From the NCBI RefSeq assembly GCF_030503635.1, contig NZ_CP129965.1, positions 1,364,001 to 1,428,000 on the forward strand: a stretch of 64,000 nucleotides of DNA, in the 5' to 3' direction. The notes under the pieces are model-generated. The model saw only the letters and a list, made by a program, of their open reading frames with translations. It did no database searches and was not told the origin of the DNA. The stretch is from Corynebacterium sp. P3-F1 (GTDB taxonomy: Bacteria; Actinomycetota; Actinomycetes; Mycobacteriales; Mycobacteriaceae). Positions 43,357 through 53,138 of this stretch are shown here, in pieces. The position numbers and the translations under genes were made by a program. How positions within the stretch are numbered: position 1 is the stretch's first letter; each line of letters starts with the position of its first letter.

Positions 43357-45009
43357 ATGAAGTGGAACGCCCTGATCGCCCTGGCCGTCCTCGTCGTCGC
43401 CGCATTCGCGCCCATGGACCCCGCTGCCACGTGGGTGCCGCGAGGCGCGGAGAACACGTCCGGAGCTCCCGCCGTCTATTCCGGCGCCGACAACCTCGGC
43501 GATGCCCGCCGCGCCGCCGCCGACGCCAGCGCGCAAGCCGGCTTCCTCACACAGGGCACCGCCAAGCTCAAAGAGGGCACGGAGCAGCTTCGCGACGGCT
43601 CCGGCGAACTCGCCGACGGCATCACCTCTGCCAAAGCCGGGGCAGACCAGCTCTCCCAGGGCATGGTCGAGCTCCAAGCCGGCACCGGCCAGCTTGCCGA
43701 CGGCGCCACCCGCCTCGCAGACAACGTCGGCGGCGCCGTCGACCAAGTCATCGGCTTCGATGTCGTGCGCGGCCAAGTCCTCGCCGCCATCGACGACACC
43801 CTGAACACCACCCGCGGCAACAATGACCCCCAGGTCAAAGAGCTGCATGGCCAGCTCGAAGGCCTGCGGCGCCAAGTCGACACCGCAGAACTACCCGCCG
43901 ACTGGGAGGCTCAGCTCAACGAGCTCAAAGACGGCTCGCGGGAGCTCGCCAACCAGCTGTCCACACCCGGCTACGCCTACCACGACGGCGTCTACTCCGC
44001 GACGAATGGCGCCACCGAACTGGCGAGAGGACTCGGCGAAATGAACAGCCGCGTCGGCGAAGCGCAAGACGGCATCAATCAGCTTGTCGACGGCGCCGCC
44101 AAAGTCGACGAAATGTCCACCACCACCAAGGAACGCATCAACGGCGTCCAGCGCGCCCTTCCTGCCGCTGCGCCGGTCGCGGGAACTACGGGGGCAGCGG
44201 CATCGGCGGGCGCCGGCGACGCTGCTAGCGGTGATGCATCTGGCGGCGATGCGGGTGGCGGGGCCTCGCAAAGCAAAGCCCCCATGTCCTCCCTCCCGCC
44301 CCTGGCCGCGATGTTGGTGAGCGCCCTGGCCGCGCTCGGCGGTGTCGCCGCGGCCCTCGCCGCCTACGGTGCGACGCGCTCCCGCTGGAGCATTACTGGT
44401 CTAGGAACGCTGCTGGCCGCCGGTGCCGGAACCATTCTGGTGACCATTCTGGGCACGGGTCTCACCCCCGCCGCAATCGGTATCACCGGCCTCGCCCTCG
44501 TGCTAGGCACCCTCGCTTCGGCCGGAATCACCTGGGTTCTCCGCGACGCCTTCGGCGAGCTCGGCGGTACCGCCACCGCCGGGATCTTCGCCCTCCTACA
44601 AACCGGTGTTGTCGGCTGGGTGTGGTCCCGCGCCGCCACCGGCGACGTCGACGCAGTTGCGCGCGCTGTCTCCTCGGCCATGCCCATGCACTGGAGCACT
44701 TCCGCTGTCTCCGCTGCCGGCAACAACGGCTCCCTAACCGCCCTGTGGACCGGTATCGGTCTGTCCGCGCTGCTCGCCCTTATCGGCCTGGTAGCAGCAT
44801 TACGCAACCGGCCCGCCACCTCCACTGTCTCAGGCGCCCCGCGCGTCCGTGCCACCCGGCACCAAGCCGCGTCTCCTGCGATGCGGGCGAGCCGCACACC
44901 TGAATCCGCAAGCACGACCGATACCGCCCTCCTCGAAACCGACACGGGAACCGTCTCGGAGATCACCAGCGACTCAGAGGCCGACCCCGGAATCGAACAC
45001 GTGCGCTAA
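43357..45009 (+). CDS. YhgE/Pip-like membrane protein with heptad-type glycine repeats
   Basis: 550 aa with the ATG of MKWNALIALAVLVV (start helix). The extracytoplasmic part contains repeated LxxGxxxLxxG units (EGTEQLRDGSGELADGITSAKAGADQLSQGM...), the hallmark of YhgE/phage infection protein-like proteins, which often belong to ESX/lipid export or peptide-resistance contexts. A Gly/Ala/Ser linker (about 300-335) and six C-terminal helices (about 345-515) follow. TACATT 7 nt before the ATG may be a -10 box for a leaderless transcript. Function unknown. Confidence 0.8.
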   Translation: MKWNALIALAVLVVAAFAPMDPAATWVPRGAENTSGAPAVYSGADNLGDARRAAADASAQAGFLTQGTAKLKEGTEQLRDGSGELADGITSAKAGADQLSQGMVELQAGTGQLADGATRLADNVGGAVDQVIGFDVVRGQVLAAIDDTLNTTRGNNDPQVKELHGQLEGLRRQVDTAELPADWEAQLNELKDGSRELANQLSTPGYAYHDGVYSATNGATELARGLGEMNSRVGEAQDGINQLVDGAAKVDEMSTTTKERINGVQRALPAAAPVAGTTGAAASAGAGDAASGDASGGDAGGGASQSKAPMSSLPPLAAMLVSALAALGGVAAALAAYGATRSRWSITGLGTLLAAGAGTILVTILGTGLTPAAIGITGLALVLGTLASAGITWVLRDAFGELGGTATAGIFALLQTGVVGWVWSRAATGDVDAVARAVSSAMPMHWSTSAVSAAGNNGSLTALWTGIGLSALLALIGLVAALRNRPATSTVSGAPRVRATRHQAASPAMRASRTPESASTTDTALLETDTGTVSEITSDSEADPGIEHVR

Positions 45010-45282
45010 AAAGCTCGCATTCTCCGGCATCCGCCAGATCATCCTTCACGGCAGGCTCGGATGGTTGCACTGCGAATCCTTGGAACGCGATTGCTTGGAC
45101 GCGGAGAACGTGGCCACCTGCGCCCGATAGGCACAGCGCGCTGCCGCTTCGCCTCTCCATTTTTCAGCCAGTGATCCCCTCAACCTGCTGAACGCCTCAC
45201 TCCGCTGGACCCGTTACAGCGCTGGACCCTCCACTTCGCCGAACCCAGAGTTCCACCTCGCTCGACGCGTCGTTCGCGCATG
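45010..45282. other. Intergenic stretch without a supported gene
   Basis: No ORF with a ribosome site or recognisable product, and I see no hairpin with a T-run directly after the YhgE-like gene. The tRNA-Pro terminator on the other strand begins at 45283. Confidence 0.5.
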
Positions 45283-45318
45283 AAAAAAACCGGGCACCTC
45301 ACAGCGGAGAGCCCGGTT
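45283..45318 (-). terminator. Terminator of tRNA-Pro
   Basis: Minus strand: AACCGGGC, 15-nt loop, GCCCGGTT and a run of T. It starts 4 nt after the tRNA end. Confidence 0.9.
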
Positions 45319-45321
45319 ACA

Positions 45322-45398
<77 letters not shown>

Positions 45399-45536
45399 GT
45401 GCACTGAATCTGCTCGTGCTCACTGTGTGAACCGCACTTGATTAGTACCCGGGCTACTTTAGTCGATGGCCCGTTTAGCGCCAAAACGCCAGTTCGCCAC
45501 AGTTGCGGCCGCGCTCATTGGAATGCCTGGCAACGA

Positions 45537-46460
45537 TCATTCTCCGGACGCGGTGAGGGTGAGCAGCGCGGCAGAAGGGCGGCAGAAGATTCGCACGGGA
45601 GCGAATTTCGAGGTGCCCAAGCCGTTGGACACTTCTAGCCACATGTCGCCGTAGCGGTGCAGGCCGGATGCCCGTTCGCGGTCGATGTCGGCGTTGGTCA
45701 CGATGGCGCGTTCGCCCGGCAGGCAAATCTGTCCGCCGTGCGTGTGGCCGGCCAGGGTGAGAGCGTACCCGTCGGAGGTGAATCGGTCGAGGACTCGACG
45801 GTAGGGGGCGTGGGTGACGCCGAGGGCCAGGTCGGCATCCGGGTTGGGGGCGCCGGCGACGGAGTCGTAGTCATCGAGGTCGTGGTGGGGGTCGTCGGTG
45901 CCGGTGACGGCGAGTTTCAGGCCACCGGCTTTGAACTCGAGGCGTTGGTGGGTGGCATCGCGCCAGCCGTGCTCGATGAAGGCGGCCCGCATGCCTTTCC
46001 ACGGCAAGTCGACGTAGCTGGGTTCGCGTTTCTGGTCCAGCAGGTATTTCACCGGGTTGACCATGCGTGGCGCCCAGTAGTCGTTAGTACCGAACACGAA
46101 CACGCCCGGGCGGTCGAGCAGCGGTCCCAATGCAGCGAGCACGTCGGGGACTGCCCGCTTGTCGGACAGGTTGTCGCCGGTGTTGACCACTAGGTCGGGA
46201 TTCAAAGCGTCGAGTGCGGAGACCCAGGCGATCTTGGTTTTCTGCCCGGGAATCATGTGCAGGTCCGAGACGTGCAGGATGGTGAACGGGTCCGACCCTC
46301 CGGGGAGAATCGGTAGCTCGTAGCGCTTAAGGCGGAACTTGTTCAGCTCGCTGACGCCGTAGGCGAATGCCCCGGCGCCGAGCGCGGCACCAGCCGCCAC
46401 CACAACGCCGGTACGCCGCAAGATGCGTGAGCCGCGGGACCTGTCCTGTTTTGTCGTCAT
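45537..46460 (-). CDS. Membrane-anchored metallophosphoesterase
   Basis: 307 aa from the ATG of MTTKQDRSRG. An N-terminal helix (RTGVVVAAGAALGAGAFAYG) anchors a calcineurin-type phosphoesterase: DxH in HVSDLHM, GDN in VVNTGDN, a variant third motif FGTNDYW (for GNH), VTHAPY and the C-terminal AGHTHGGQICLPGE. Related proteins (YkuE/YaeI type) act on lipid or UDP-lipid phosphates. Divergent from the GatB/YqeY gene by 39 nt. The substrate is not known. Confidence 0.88.
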   Translation of the reverse strand: MTTKQDRSRGSRILRRTGVVVAAGAALGAGAFAYGVSELNKFRLKRYELPILPGGSDPFTILHVSDLHMIPGQKTKIAWVSALDALNPDLVVNTGDNLSDKRAVPDVLAALGPLLDRPGVFVFGTNDYWAPRMVNPVKYLLDQKREPSYVDLPWKGMRAAFIEHGWRDATHQRLEFKAGGLKLAVTGTDDPHHDLDDYDSVAGAPNPDADLALGVTHAPYRRVLDRFTSDGYALTLAGHTHGGQICLPGERAIVTNADIDRERASGLHRYGDMWLEVSNGLGTSKFAPVRIFCRPSAALLTLTASGE

Positions 46461-46499
46461 TTCTCCGAGGGTACCGCTAGGCGCGCTACGCTCGTTGCC

Positions 46500-46952
46500 A
46501 TGAGTGACTTGAAGAATCAGATCCGCGCCGACCTCAAAGAAGCGATGAAGGCGAAGGAGAAAGAGCGCACGGGCACAATCCGCATGCTGCTCGCCGCGAT
46601 CCAGACGGAGGAGACCGAAGGCACGAAGCATGAGCTGACGGACGAGGAGGTACTGAAGGTCGTCGCTCGCGAGATCAAGAAGCGCCGCGAGTCGGCGGAG
46701 GTCTACGCAGAAAACGGCCGTCAGGAGCTCGCGGACGCGGAGCTCGGCGAGGTCGCAGTCCTCGAGACGTACCAGCCGAAGCAGCTTGACGACGCAGAAC
46801 TTGCCGAGCTTATCGACGCCGCCATTTCCCACACCGGCGCCACCTCCATGAAGGACATGGGCCAGGTGATGAAGGCCGCCACTGAGAAGGCTGCCGGACG
46901 TGCCGACGGCAAACGGTTGTCCGCCGCGGTCAAAGAGCGCCTCGGCCAGTAG
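46500..46952 (+). CDS. GatB/YqeY domain-containing protein
   Basis: 150 aa of the YqeY family (tail domain of GatB): LKNQIRADLKEAMKAKEKERTGTIRMLLAAIQTEE, EVLKVVAREIKKRRESAEVYAENGRQELADAELGEVAVLETYQPKQLDD, GQVMKAATEKAAGRADGKRLS. Proposed to bind tRNA; its function is not settled. Convergent with pbp1A. Contains the 11-mer repeat at 46808. Confidence 0.9.
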   Translation: MSDLKNQIRADLKEAMKAKEKERTGTIRMLLAAIQTEETEGTKHELTDEEVLKVVAREIKKRRESAEVYAENGRQELADAELGEVAVLETYQPKQLDDAELAELIDAAISHTGATSMKDMGQVMKAATEKAAGRADGKRLSAAVKERLGQ

Positions 46953-47045
46953 CAGAGAGCTCGCTACTCAACTGCGCGGCACCTCACCGAGCGGAACCCC
47001 ACCGGCAGAATCTCACCGGGGCGGAACCCGGCTGCGGGGATTTAG

Positions 47046-49430
47046 CTAGCGGAAGAGGTCGGCCAGTTCGTCTGCAAGCTGCCCTACGTCGCGCTCAGCG
47101 GGAGATGGTTCCACTGGTGCGCTCATCTCGCGGGAGGGGGAGGGGGCGCTGGGACGCGTCGATAAGCGTGCGTCTGAACCGTCGGAAACGACGAGCGTAA
47201 TGGTCGAATCTGGCCCGGCATTCTTGCTTGCGCGGGTGTCCACGACTTCATCTTTCGGTGCACCCTTGCCGGAACTCAATGTCTCGCGGACCCGCAAACC
47301 CGCTTCCTCGAGCATTGCGCGTGCCTCGTCTTTCTTCATGCCGACCGCCCGCTTCAGCAGTTCATCGCGCGCCTTCGGATCGAACAACGCGCTCGGCGTG
47401 GGAAGCCCCGCATCCGTGGCGCCCGGCATGCGTGAGGCCATGCGGAACCACGACTCCGCCGCCTCCTGGCCTCCGAACAGTGACCCCTCTGCGCACTGCC
47501 GCACCGGACCCGTGCACAGCGGTGCAGTCTGCGTACCGTCGTTGTAAATGTACGTAGCTGCCGCGAACTTCCTATTGAAACCCAGGAACGCCGACGACTG
47601 ATGCGATTCAGTCGTACCGGTTTTTGCGGCGACCGCTCCCCGCCAGCCGGCGGAGTCAGCTGCTTTCTTTGCCGTACCTGATACGGCATCCTCCGCCATG
47701 CCCCCTGCGAGGCCTGCCGCGAGCTCAGGTTCGACGGCCTGCTCGCAATCCGGGCGGTCGATAGCCACCTCGTCGCCGTAGCGGTCCACGATGCTCTTGA
47801 TCGGGTTTGGTTCGCACCACGTGCCGTCGGAAGCGAGCGTCGCTGCGACATTGGACAGCTCCAACGGGTTCACTGCCGTCGGGCCCAGCGTGAACGAGCC
47901 CAAGTTGTGCTGGCGGAAGTAGTCGGCGACCGAATTATCCTCGTCGAAGGTGCCCTGATCCTCGTACGAGCGCAGCCCGAGCCGCACAGCCATATCGACG
48001 GTCGGTTCCACGCCCACATTCTCAATGAGCTTCACAAACGGTGTGTTCGGCGACTTGGCCAACGCCTCCCGCAGAGTCATTTCGCTGGGGAACCTGCCCG
48101 CATTCTCCACGCAGTACGCACCAGCAGGGCAGCCCTTTGCTCCGCCTTCGCCCATTCCGTAGACCACGGCGCGGTTCGGCACCTCCAACGTCGACTCCAA
48201 GTTGTAGCCGTTCTCGAGGGCCGCCGCGGCGGTGAAGATCTTGAACACAGAACCCGCACCGTTGCCCACCATCGACGATGTTTGCGGCAGCACTGTCTGA
48301 CTCTCGTCTTGGTCCAGGCCGTAGTCGCGCGAGGATGTCATCGCCAAAATATCGTGGCTGTCCTGCCCTGGCTCGATGACGTTGATGACCTCAGCGACCC
48401 CGGGCTGCCCCTTCCGAACAGCGCTCGTTGCCGCTTCATGGGTGATGTCTTGCACTTGGGGGTCCAGCGTCGTCGTGATTGTGTAAGCACCACGCTCAAC
48501 CTCCTCCGTGCTCAAGCCCTTATCGGCGAGGTATTTCAGCGCGTAATCACACAAGAATCCTGAGTTGCCTGCCGTGATGCACCCCCGGGGGAGAAGCGAC
48601 GGTTCGTTGAGCACCCCGAGTGGCTGGCTCGCGTACTTGTCGGCGTCGGCCTGGCTCAAGTACCCCGAGCCGACCATTGCCTGGAGCACCATATTGCGGC
48701 GCTCCTTAGCTCCCTCCGGGTTCGTGTACGGGTTTAGGAACTCCGAGGATTGCAGCATGCCGACCAGCAACGCCGATTGCGGAACTGTCAATTGGGACGC
48801 CGATGTGTCGAAGTACGTGCGCGCGGCAGCCTCGATGCCGTAAGCATGATTGCCGAAAGACACAAGATTCAGGTAGCGGGCGAGGATTTCCTCCTTGGAC
48901 AACCGCTTGTCCAAGTCCGACGCCATGCGCATCTCCCGCAATTTGCGCGGAATCGACTGCTCGACGGCAGCGGACTGCTCTTCCGTCGTATCGGCGTTCA
49001 CGAGGAGAAGGTAGTTCTTCACGTACTGCTGGTCGATCGTCGACGCACCCTCCTCGACACCTCCGGCCAGGATATTCGTCACCAATGCGCGGGCGAAGCC
49101 TTGCATATCGACGCCCTCGTGCTCGTAGAACCTCCTGTCCTCGATAGCCACCAAGGCGTCTTTGGCGGACTGGGCGATTTCGTCCGGCTCCACCTCGTAG
49201 CGACGCTGCGCGTAGATCCATGCCATCGGATCGCCGTTGGTGTCCGTGATCGTCGTGACGCCGGGAACAGCTCCGTCAGTCAAGTCGGCGAGATTGGACT
49301 GCATCGTGTTATCGACGCGCGTCACAGCAGCCCCTCCGATACCCGCAGCAGGCGCGAGGCACACCGCCATGCCAAAGCCCGCCGCCACAAGGCCGGTGAG
49401 CAGTTTTCCCAGGGAACTTAGCGCAGACAC
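47046..49430 (-). CDS. pbp1A: Bifunctional class A penicillin-binding protein
   Basis: 794 aa. N-terminal membrane anchor (about 10-33), glycosyltransferase family 51 domain with AIEDRRFYEHEGVDMQGFARA, EGASTIDQQYVKN and RYLNLVSFGNHAYGIEAAARTYF. Transpeptidase domain with SxxK in GAGSVFKIF (about 380s), KSPNTPF and KTGTTE. A single PASTA-like domain near 700-760 (KKDEARAMLEEAGLRV...) and a short disordered tail complete it. GTG start; the neighbouring GAGAGG is close. Builds peptidoglycan at the membrane surface. Located beside whcA as in C. glutamicum. Confidence 0.94.
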   Translation of the reverse strand: MSALSSLGKLLTGLVAAGFGMAVCLAPAAGIGGAAVTRVDNTMQSNLADLTDGAVPGVTTITDTNGDPMAWIYAQRRYEVEPDEIAQSAKDALVAIEDRRFYEHEGVDMQGFARALVTNILAGGVEEGASTIDQQYVKNYLLLVNADTTEEQSAAVEQSIPRKLREMRMASDLDKRLSKEEILARYLNLVSFGNHAYGIEAAARTYFDTSASQLTVPQSALLVGMLQSSEFLNPYTNPEGAKERRNMVLQAMVGSGYLSQADADKYASQPLGVLNEPSLLPRGCITAGNSGFLCDYALKYLADKGLSTEEVERGAYTITTTLDPQVQDITHEAATSAVRKGQPGVAEVINVIEPGQDSHDILAMTSSRDYGLDQDESQTVLPQTSSMVGNGAGSVFKIFTAAAALENGYNLESTLEVPNRAVVYGMGEGGAKGCPAGAYCVENAGRFPSEMTLREALAKSPNTPFVKLIENVGVEPTVDMAVRLGLRSYEDQGTFDEDNSVADYFRQHNLGSFTLGPTAVNPLELSNVAATLASDGTWCEPNPIKSIVDRYGDEVAIDRPDCEQAVEPELAAGLAGGMAEDAVSGTAKKAADSAGWRGAVAAKTGTTESHQSSAFLGFNRKFAAATYIYNDGTQTAPLCTGPVRQCAEGSLFGGQEAAESWFRMASRMPGATDAGLPTPSALFDPKARDELLKRAVGMKKDEARAMLEEAGLRVRETLSSGKGAPKDEVVDTRASKNAGPDSTITLVVSDGSDARLSTRPSAPSPSREMSAPVEPSPAERDVGQLADELADLFR

Positions 49431-49598
49431 CTCTCTTACACTACGGCCTTACATCCGTCAGCGGAATTGGCACCTACCCCCGCGTGTGTGATCTATTCGA
49501 CAATAAACCTTGTGCGTGAATACACTTACATAGCGACGGCATGGTGAAAAAGACCTAGCCTCACTACCTGAGTGAAATGGCCCCGGAAGGAGACTGTG

Positions 49599-49985
49599 GT
49601 GACCGCTACGATCAACAACCGCGCACTGGAAAACGTCAACCAAGCCCTACGGACGGGGCGACCGGTACCTCAGCGCATCACCACAGACTCCGCGGATTCC
49701 ACACGCTCCTTCGAGCGGGGCGAATGGGTCACCATGGCCGTTTGTCGCTCCGGCGACCCGGATGCCCTGTTCGTCCGGGGTGCTGAGCAGCGCAAAGCAG
49801 CCGCCATCTGCCGCAGCTGCCCCGTCCAAATGGAATGCCGCGCTGATGCCCTGGACAATAAGGTTGAATTCGGGGTCTGGGGTGGGCTGACCGAGCGCCA
49901 GCGCCGCGCAGTCCTGCGCAAGAACCCCAATGTGACCGACTGGGCAGCCCACCTGGCAGCGGGTAAAGAGATCATCGGCCTCTAA
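49599..49985 (+). CDS. whcA: WhiB-family iron-sulfur regulator WhcA
   Basis: 128 aa. Four cysteines in VCRSGDPDALF, ICRSCPVQMEC, followed by DALDNKVEFGVWGGLTERQRR (the WhiB GVWGG turn). A [4Fe-4S] or [2Fe-2S] redox sensor controlling oxidative stress genes in C. glutamicum. Start at GTG 49599, 6 nt after GGAAGGAG; GTG 49596 also possible, while ATG 49572 is upstream of the ribosome site and rejected. Divergent from pbp1A. Confidence 0.93.
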   Translation: MTATINNRALENVNQALRTGRPVPQRITTDSADSTRSFERGEWVTMAVCRSGDPDALFVRGAEQRKAAAICRSCPVQMECRADALDNKVEFGVWGGLTERQRRAVLRKNPNVTDWAAHLAAGKEIIGL

Positions 49986-50140
49986 CGCGCTAGCGGCGTC
50001 AGGCGGGCCCGAGCTGGCTCACGCTGACTCGCGCGGAGTTTCGCCGTGTTCACGTGAGCTGACTCGCACCGCACCGCGCTGACCCGAGCTGCGCCACACT
50101 GACCCGCATTGGGTTCCGCGCTGTTCCAGACCTTTGCACC
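49986..50140. repeat. Degenerate 20-nt tandem repeats after whcA
   Basis: About four to six imperfect units of 20 nt beginning GCTGACTCGC or GCTGACCCGC run through this gap between whcA and the DUF4177 gene. No gene seen. Confidence 0.5.
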
Positions 50141-50165
50141 CCGCTCGACCTGTAGTGTGGTGCCC

Positions 50166-50318
50166 ATGAAGAAATGGGAATACGCAACCGTTCCGCTGCT
50201 CACGCACGCTACGAAGCAAATCCTGGACACCTGGGGCGAGGACGGCTGGGAGCTCGTCACCGTGACCCCGGGGCCGAACCCGGAGAATGTCGTCGCCTAC
50301 ATGAAGCGGGAGCTCTAA
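50166..50318 (+). CDS. DUF4177-like small protein
   Basis: 50 aa, MKKWEYATVPLLTHATKQIL, DTWGEDGWELVTVTPGP. The WEY...W..DGWELV pattern is that of DUF4177, a short beta-alpha-beta unit of unknown role. The stop overlaps the RidA start by one base (TAATG), so they are coupled. Confidence 0.85.
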   Translation: MKKWEYATVPLLTHATKQILDTWGEDGWELVTVTPGPNPENVVAYMKREL

Positions 50319-50824
50319 TGGCGGGCGAATCGAATGGCGGTTTGAAGGACGCCCCGTCGGCAGGCATCAAGGCTCGCCTCGCGGAGTTGGGAATCGATCT
50401 CCCGCAGGTCGCGGCACCCGTTGCCGCATATGTTCCCGCTGCCCGGGTGGGCAACCAGGTGTGGACGTCTGGCCAGCTCCCGTTCGTCGACGGAGCCCTT
50501 CCAGCAACTGGCAAGGTCGGCGCAGAAGTATCCGCAGACGACGCGTACGGCTACGCGCGCACCGCTGTGCTGAATGCACTGGCTGCCGTGGACTCAGTAG
50601 GTGGCTTGGACAACGTGACCCGTGTGGTCAAGGTCGTTGGCTATGTTGCATCGGCGCCGGAATTCACTGGTCAGCCGGGCGTCGTTAATGGCGCGTCGGA
50701 TGTCGTCGGTGAAATCTTCGGTGAGGCTGGTGCCCATGTCCGTAGCGCTGTCGGTGTCGCGGTTTTGCCGCTCGACGCCCCGGTGGAGGTAGAGCTCGTG
50801 GTCGAGGTTTCCGACGCGAGCTAG
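50318..50824 (+). CDS. RidA/YjgF/UK114 family protein
   Basis: 168 aa of the longer YjgF-like type. IKARLAELGIDLPQVAAPVAAYVPAARVGNQVWTSGQLPFVDG then GYARTAVLNALAAVDSVGGLDNVTRVVKVVGYVASAPEF. RidA members deaminate reactive enamine/imine intermediates of PLP enzymes; whether this subgroup does so is unknown. Precedes an MBL-fold hydrolase by 58 nt. Confidence 0.92.
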   Translation: MAGESNGGLKDAPSAGIKARLAELGIDLPQVAAPVAAYVPAARVGNQVWTSGQLPFVDGALPATGKVGAEVSADDAYGYARTAVLNALAAVDSVGGLDNVTRVVKVVGYVASAPEFTGQPGVVNGASDVVGEIFGEAGAHVRSAVGVAVLPLDAPVEVELVVEVSDAS

Positions 50825-50882
50825 CCCACATCCCCCAGCGAGAAATGGCTGTACTCCAGTCACTGACGGTAGAGTTGGGGTT

Positions 50883-51695
50883 ATGCAGCATCCTGCCTAC
50901 AGTCAACTGCGTCCTGTAACCCCGTCCGCCGCTGTCGTGCTGGCACCGAACCCCAGCTATGCCGCGCTGGAGGGCACGAACTCTTGGGTGATCCGCGACC
51001 CGGAAGATGAGTTCAGTATCGTCATCGACCCGGGCCCGGAGGATGAGGGACACCTGAACGTTCTGCAATCTGCCGCGGACAAGGTCGCGCTGGTGCTGTT
51101 GACGCACCGTCACCACGACCACGCTGACGGGGCACAGCGTTTCCGCCAGCTCACGGGAGCGTCGGTGCGCGCGTTCGACGAGCGTTACTGCATCGGCGGC
51201 GAGCCGCTCGAGGACGGCGAGATCATCAGCATCGACGGCGTTACTCCGCGCATCAAAGTCGTTCACACTCCTGGCCACACCCAGGACTCAGTTTGCTTCT
51301 ACATCTACTCGGGTGATCCGGAGTCGACGAAGCTGGAAGGCATTGTCACCGGCGACACGATTGCCGGCCGTCACACCACAATGATCTCCGAGACCGACGG
51401 TGACCTAGGTGCGTACTTGGAGTCGCTCGCCAAGCTCGAGGATGACGGTGCAGGCATGACGTTGCTGCCCGGACACGGCCCGGAGGGGGACAACCTCGCG
51501 GAATTCGCCCGCAAGTACATCGACCGCCGCAACTACCGCCTCGACCAGATCCGCAAGGTCCGCGAAGAGCACGGCACGGATCTGAGCATCAATGAACTTG
51601 TTGACGCCATGTACGATGACGTCGACCCCGTTCTTCGCGGTGCCGCCGAGCAGTCCACCCGCGTCGCGCTGAGGTATCTCGACAGCAAGAATTAA
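50883..51695 (+). CDS. MBL-fold metallo-hydrolase
   Basis: 270 aa. Metallo-beta-lactamase fold with LTHRHHDHADGA (HxHxDH), VVHTPGHTQDSVCF, TGDTIAG (bridging Asp) and LPGHGPEGD. The subfamily with C-terminal winged-helix-like part (RRNYRLDQIRKVREEHGTDLSINELVDAMY) is LACTB2/RNase-like. Possible RNA or thioester substrate; not decidable. Confidence 0.9.
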   Translation: MQHPAYSQLRPVTPSAAVVLAPNPSYAALEGTNSWVIRDPEDEFSIVIDPGPEDEGHLNVLQSAADKVALVLLTHRHHDHADGAQRFRQLTGASVRAFDERYCIGGEPLEDGEIISIDGVTPRIKVVHTPGHTQDSVCFYIYSGDPESTKLEGIVTGDTIAGRHTTMISETDGDLGAYLESLAKLEDDGAGMTLLPGHGPEGDNLAEFARKYIDRRNYRLDQIRKVREEHGTDLSINELVDAMYDDVDPVLRGAAEQSTRVALRYLDSKN

Positions 51696-51879
51696 GCTTT
51701 TCGCTTATCGACGTCCCCGCCTAGGCACCCGTCTCACTGACCGGACGCATCGACCGGTTTTGGGCGTGGTTTTTGGCCCCGTCTCCGTTTGTTGTGTTTG
51801 GGGATGGGGTCGTTGGTGTCGGTGTCTGCCTCCCGCTGAGTCTTTCCCCTGTCAGCGTGTCAGTGCTGCCTTCCGCTGG

Positions 51880-52965
51880 TTATTCCTGTTGTTTTCCGAA
51901 TAGCAGGTGCATTGCTCCGTACTGGTGGGTGGTGTTCGCCACCGGTGTCCCCCTCGGTGAGACCCATACGGGTGTGCCGCCCCGGATCTGTATCCTGCCC
52001 CGGTGTTGATGTGCGGGGTCGTCGTCGTTGGTGCGGTTGTGATACCTGCACAAGATGGACAGGTTGTCCATGTTCGTCGGTCCGCCCCGTGCCCACGGTG
52101 TGACGTGGTGGACCTCGCAGTTATCCGCCGCGTGCCGGCACTCCGGCACCGGGCAGGTCGTCAACGTCGCCCGGGCTAAATCCCGCTGCTTCTGGTTCGC
52201 GAACCTGTGACCGGTGTACAAGTTCACCGGTCCTGCCTGCGGGTGGAACAACGCCACCTCAAGATCCTCCCCGCAGAACCGGGCCAAATATTCCGCACCG
52301 GTGATCGTGGTCCCGTCTGATAACCCCAGGACGGTGTCGTCGCCGTCCCCGCGCAGGATTGTCGTGTGTTCCTCTAGTGGGACGATTACTAACGGGCGGG
52401 GAACAGCATCGGCGACACCACCGTCGCCTTTCAGGATGCCGGTGAGTGCTTCATACATTTGCGGGCCTGCAGGACGCCGCGGATCAAGACCCTGGCGCAG
52501 GGCGTATTCCAAAGCGGCGATATCGCGCTCGTGACCGGTGGCGGTAAAAGACCGTGTGCCTTTTCTTGTTTTGCTGAACCGGACCGTGGACTCCGGTGCT
52601 GGCTTGTCCAGATCGGGATCGGGAATGATGTCCCTCGCACGGCGCTTGAGTGTCTCGTAATTCCCCCGCACCGACAACAGCGCACGGCGTAGCCGCCACT
52701 TCTCGGACGGGTTTGACACAGCTTTGAGTTGGTTTTCGATCAGTACCAACTGATCCAACGACTTGTCCGTCTCACGGGCAACACGCACCGCCTGGGCTTG
52801 CTTCCGGGTGAACCGGGTCGGGCCGAAATAGACCCGGTGGAGTGTGTCCCAGTCGTTGATGGTTGCAGGTTTGACGCCGGCAGCACGAGCTGCCTGGCGG
52901 TCGAAACCAACCAGGATGTCCAACGGGCTGCCAAGAGAATTCAAAAAAGCGTCAAACGAATTCAC
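51880..52965 (-). CDS. HNH endonuclease domain protein (13E12/DUF222-like)
   Basis: 361 aa. The N-terminal helical part is DUF222-like. The C-terminal HNH motif is CPVPECRHAADNCEVHHVTPWARGGPTNMDNLSILCRYHNRTN, with zinc Cys pairs C..C and catalytic His. Start at the GTG of MNSFDAFLN, as in many corynebacterial relatives; an upstream GTG at 53010 adds 15 residues. Often present in several copies per genome and associated with mobile elements. Upstream is a 13-base G tract at 53102. Confidence 0.85.
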   Translation of the reverse strand: MNSFDAFLNSLGSPLDILVGFDRQAARAAGVKPATINDWDTLHRVYFGPTRFTRKQAQAVRVARETDKSLDQLVLIENQLKAVSNPSEKWRLRRALLSVRGNYETLKRRARDIIPDPDLDKPAPESTVRFSKTRKGTRSFTATGHERDIAALEYALRQGLDPRRPAGPQMYEALTGILKGDGGVADAVPRPLVIVPLEEHTTILRGDGDDTVLGLSDGTTITGAEYLARFCGEDLEVALFHPQAGPVNLYTGHRFANQKQRDLARATLTTCPVPECRHAADNCEVHHVTPWARGGPTNMDNLSILCRYHNRTNDDDPAHQHRGRIQIRGGTPVWVSPRGTPVANTTHQYGAMHLLFGKQQE

Positions 52966-53101
52966 GCCCCACACGCTAAAACCAACCTTGAAAACCCGAA
53001 AGAACACCACCTGAAACCTGTGGACGACTAAGTTGACACATCAGTGTTCTGTGGAATGTGCTGAACAGACCGTGACGAAACCACCCCGCTGACAAACGAA
53101 A

Positions 53102-53114
53102 GGGGGGGGGGGGG
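53102..53114. repeat. Homopolymer of 13 G
   Basis: A run of 13 G between the glxR stop (53139) and the start of the HNH gene. Long G tracts are prone to slippage and to sequencing error. Confidence 0.9.
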
Positions 53115-53138
53115 CGGTTCCATGAACCCCGGAAGAGT

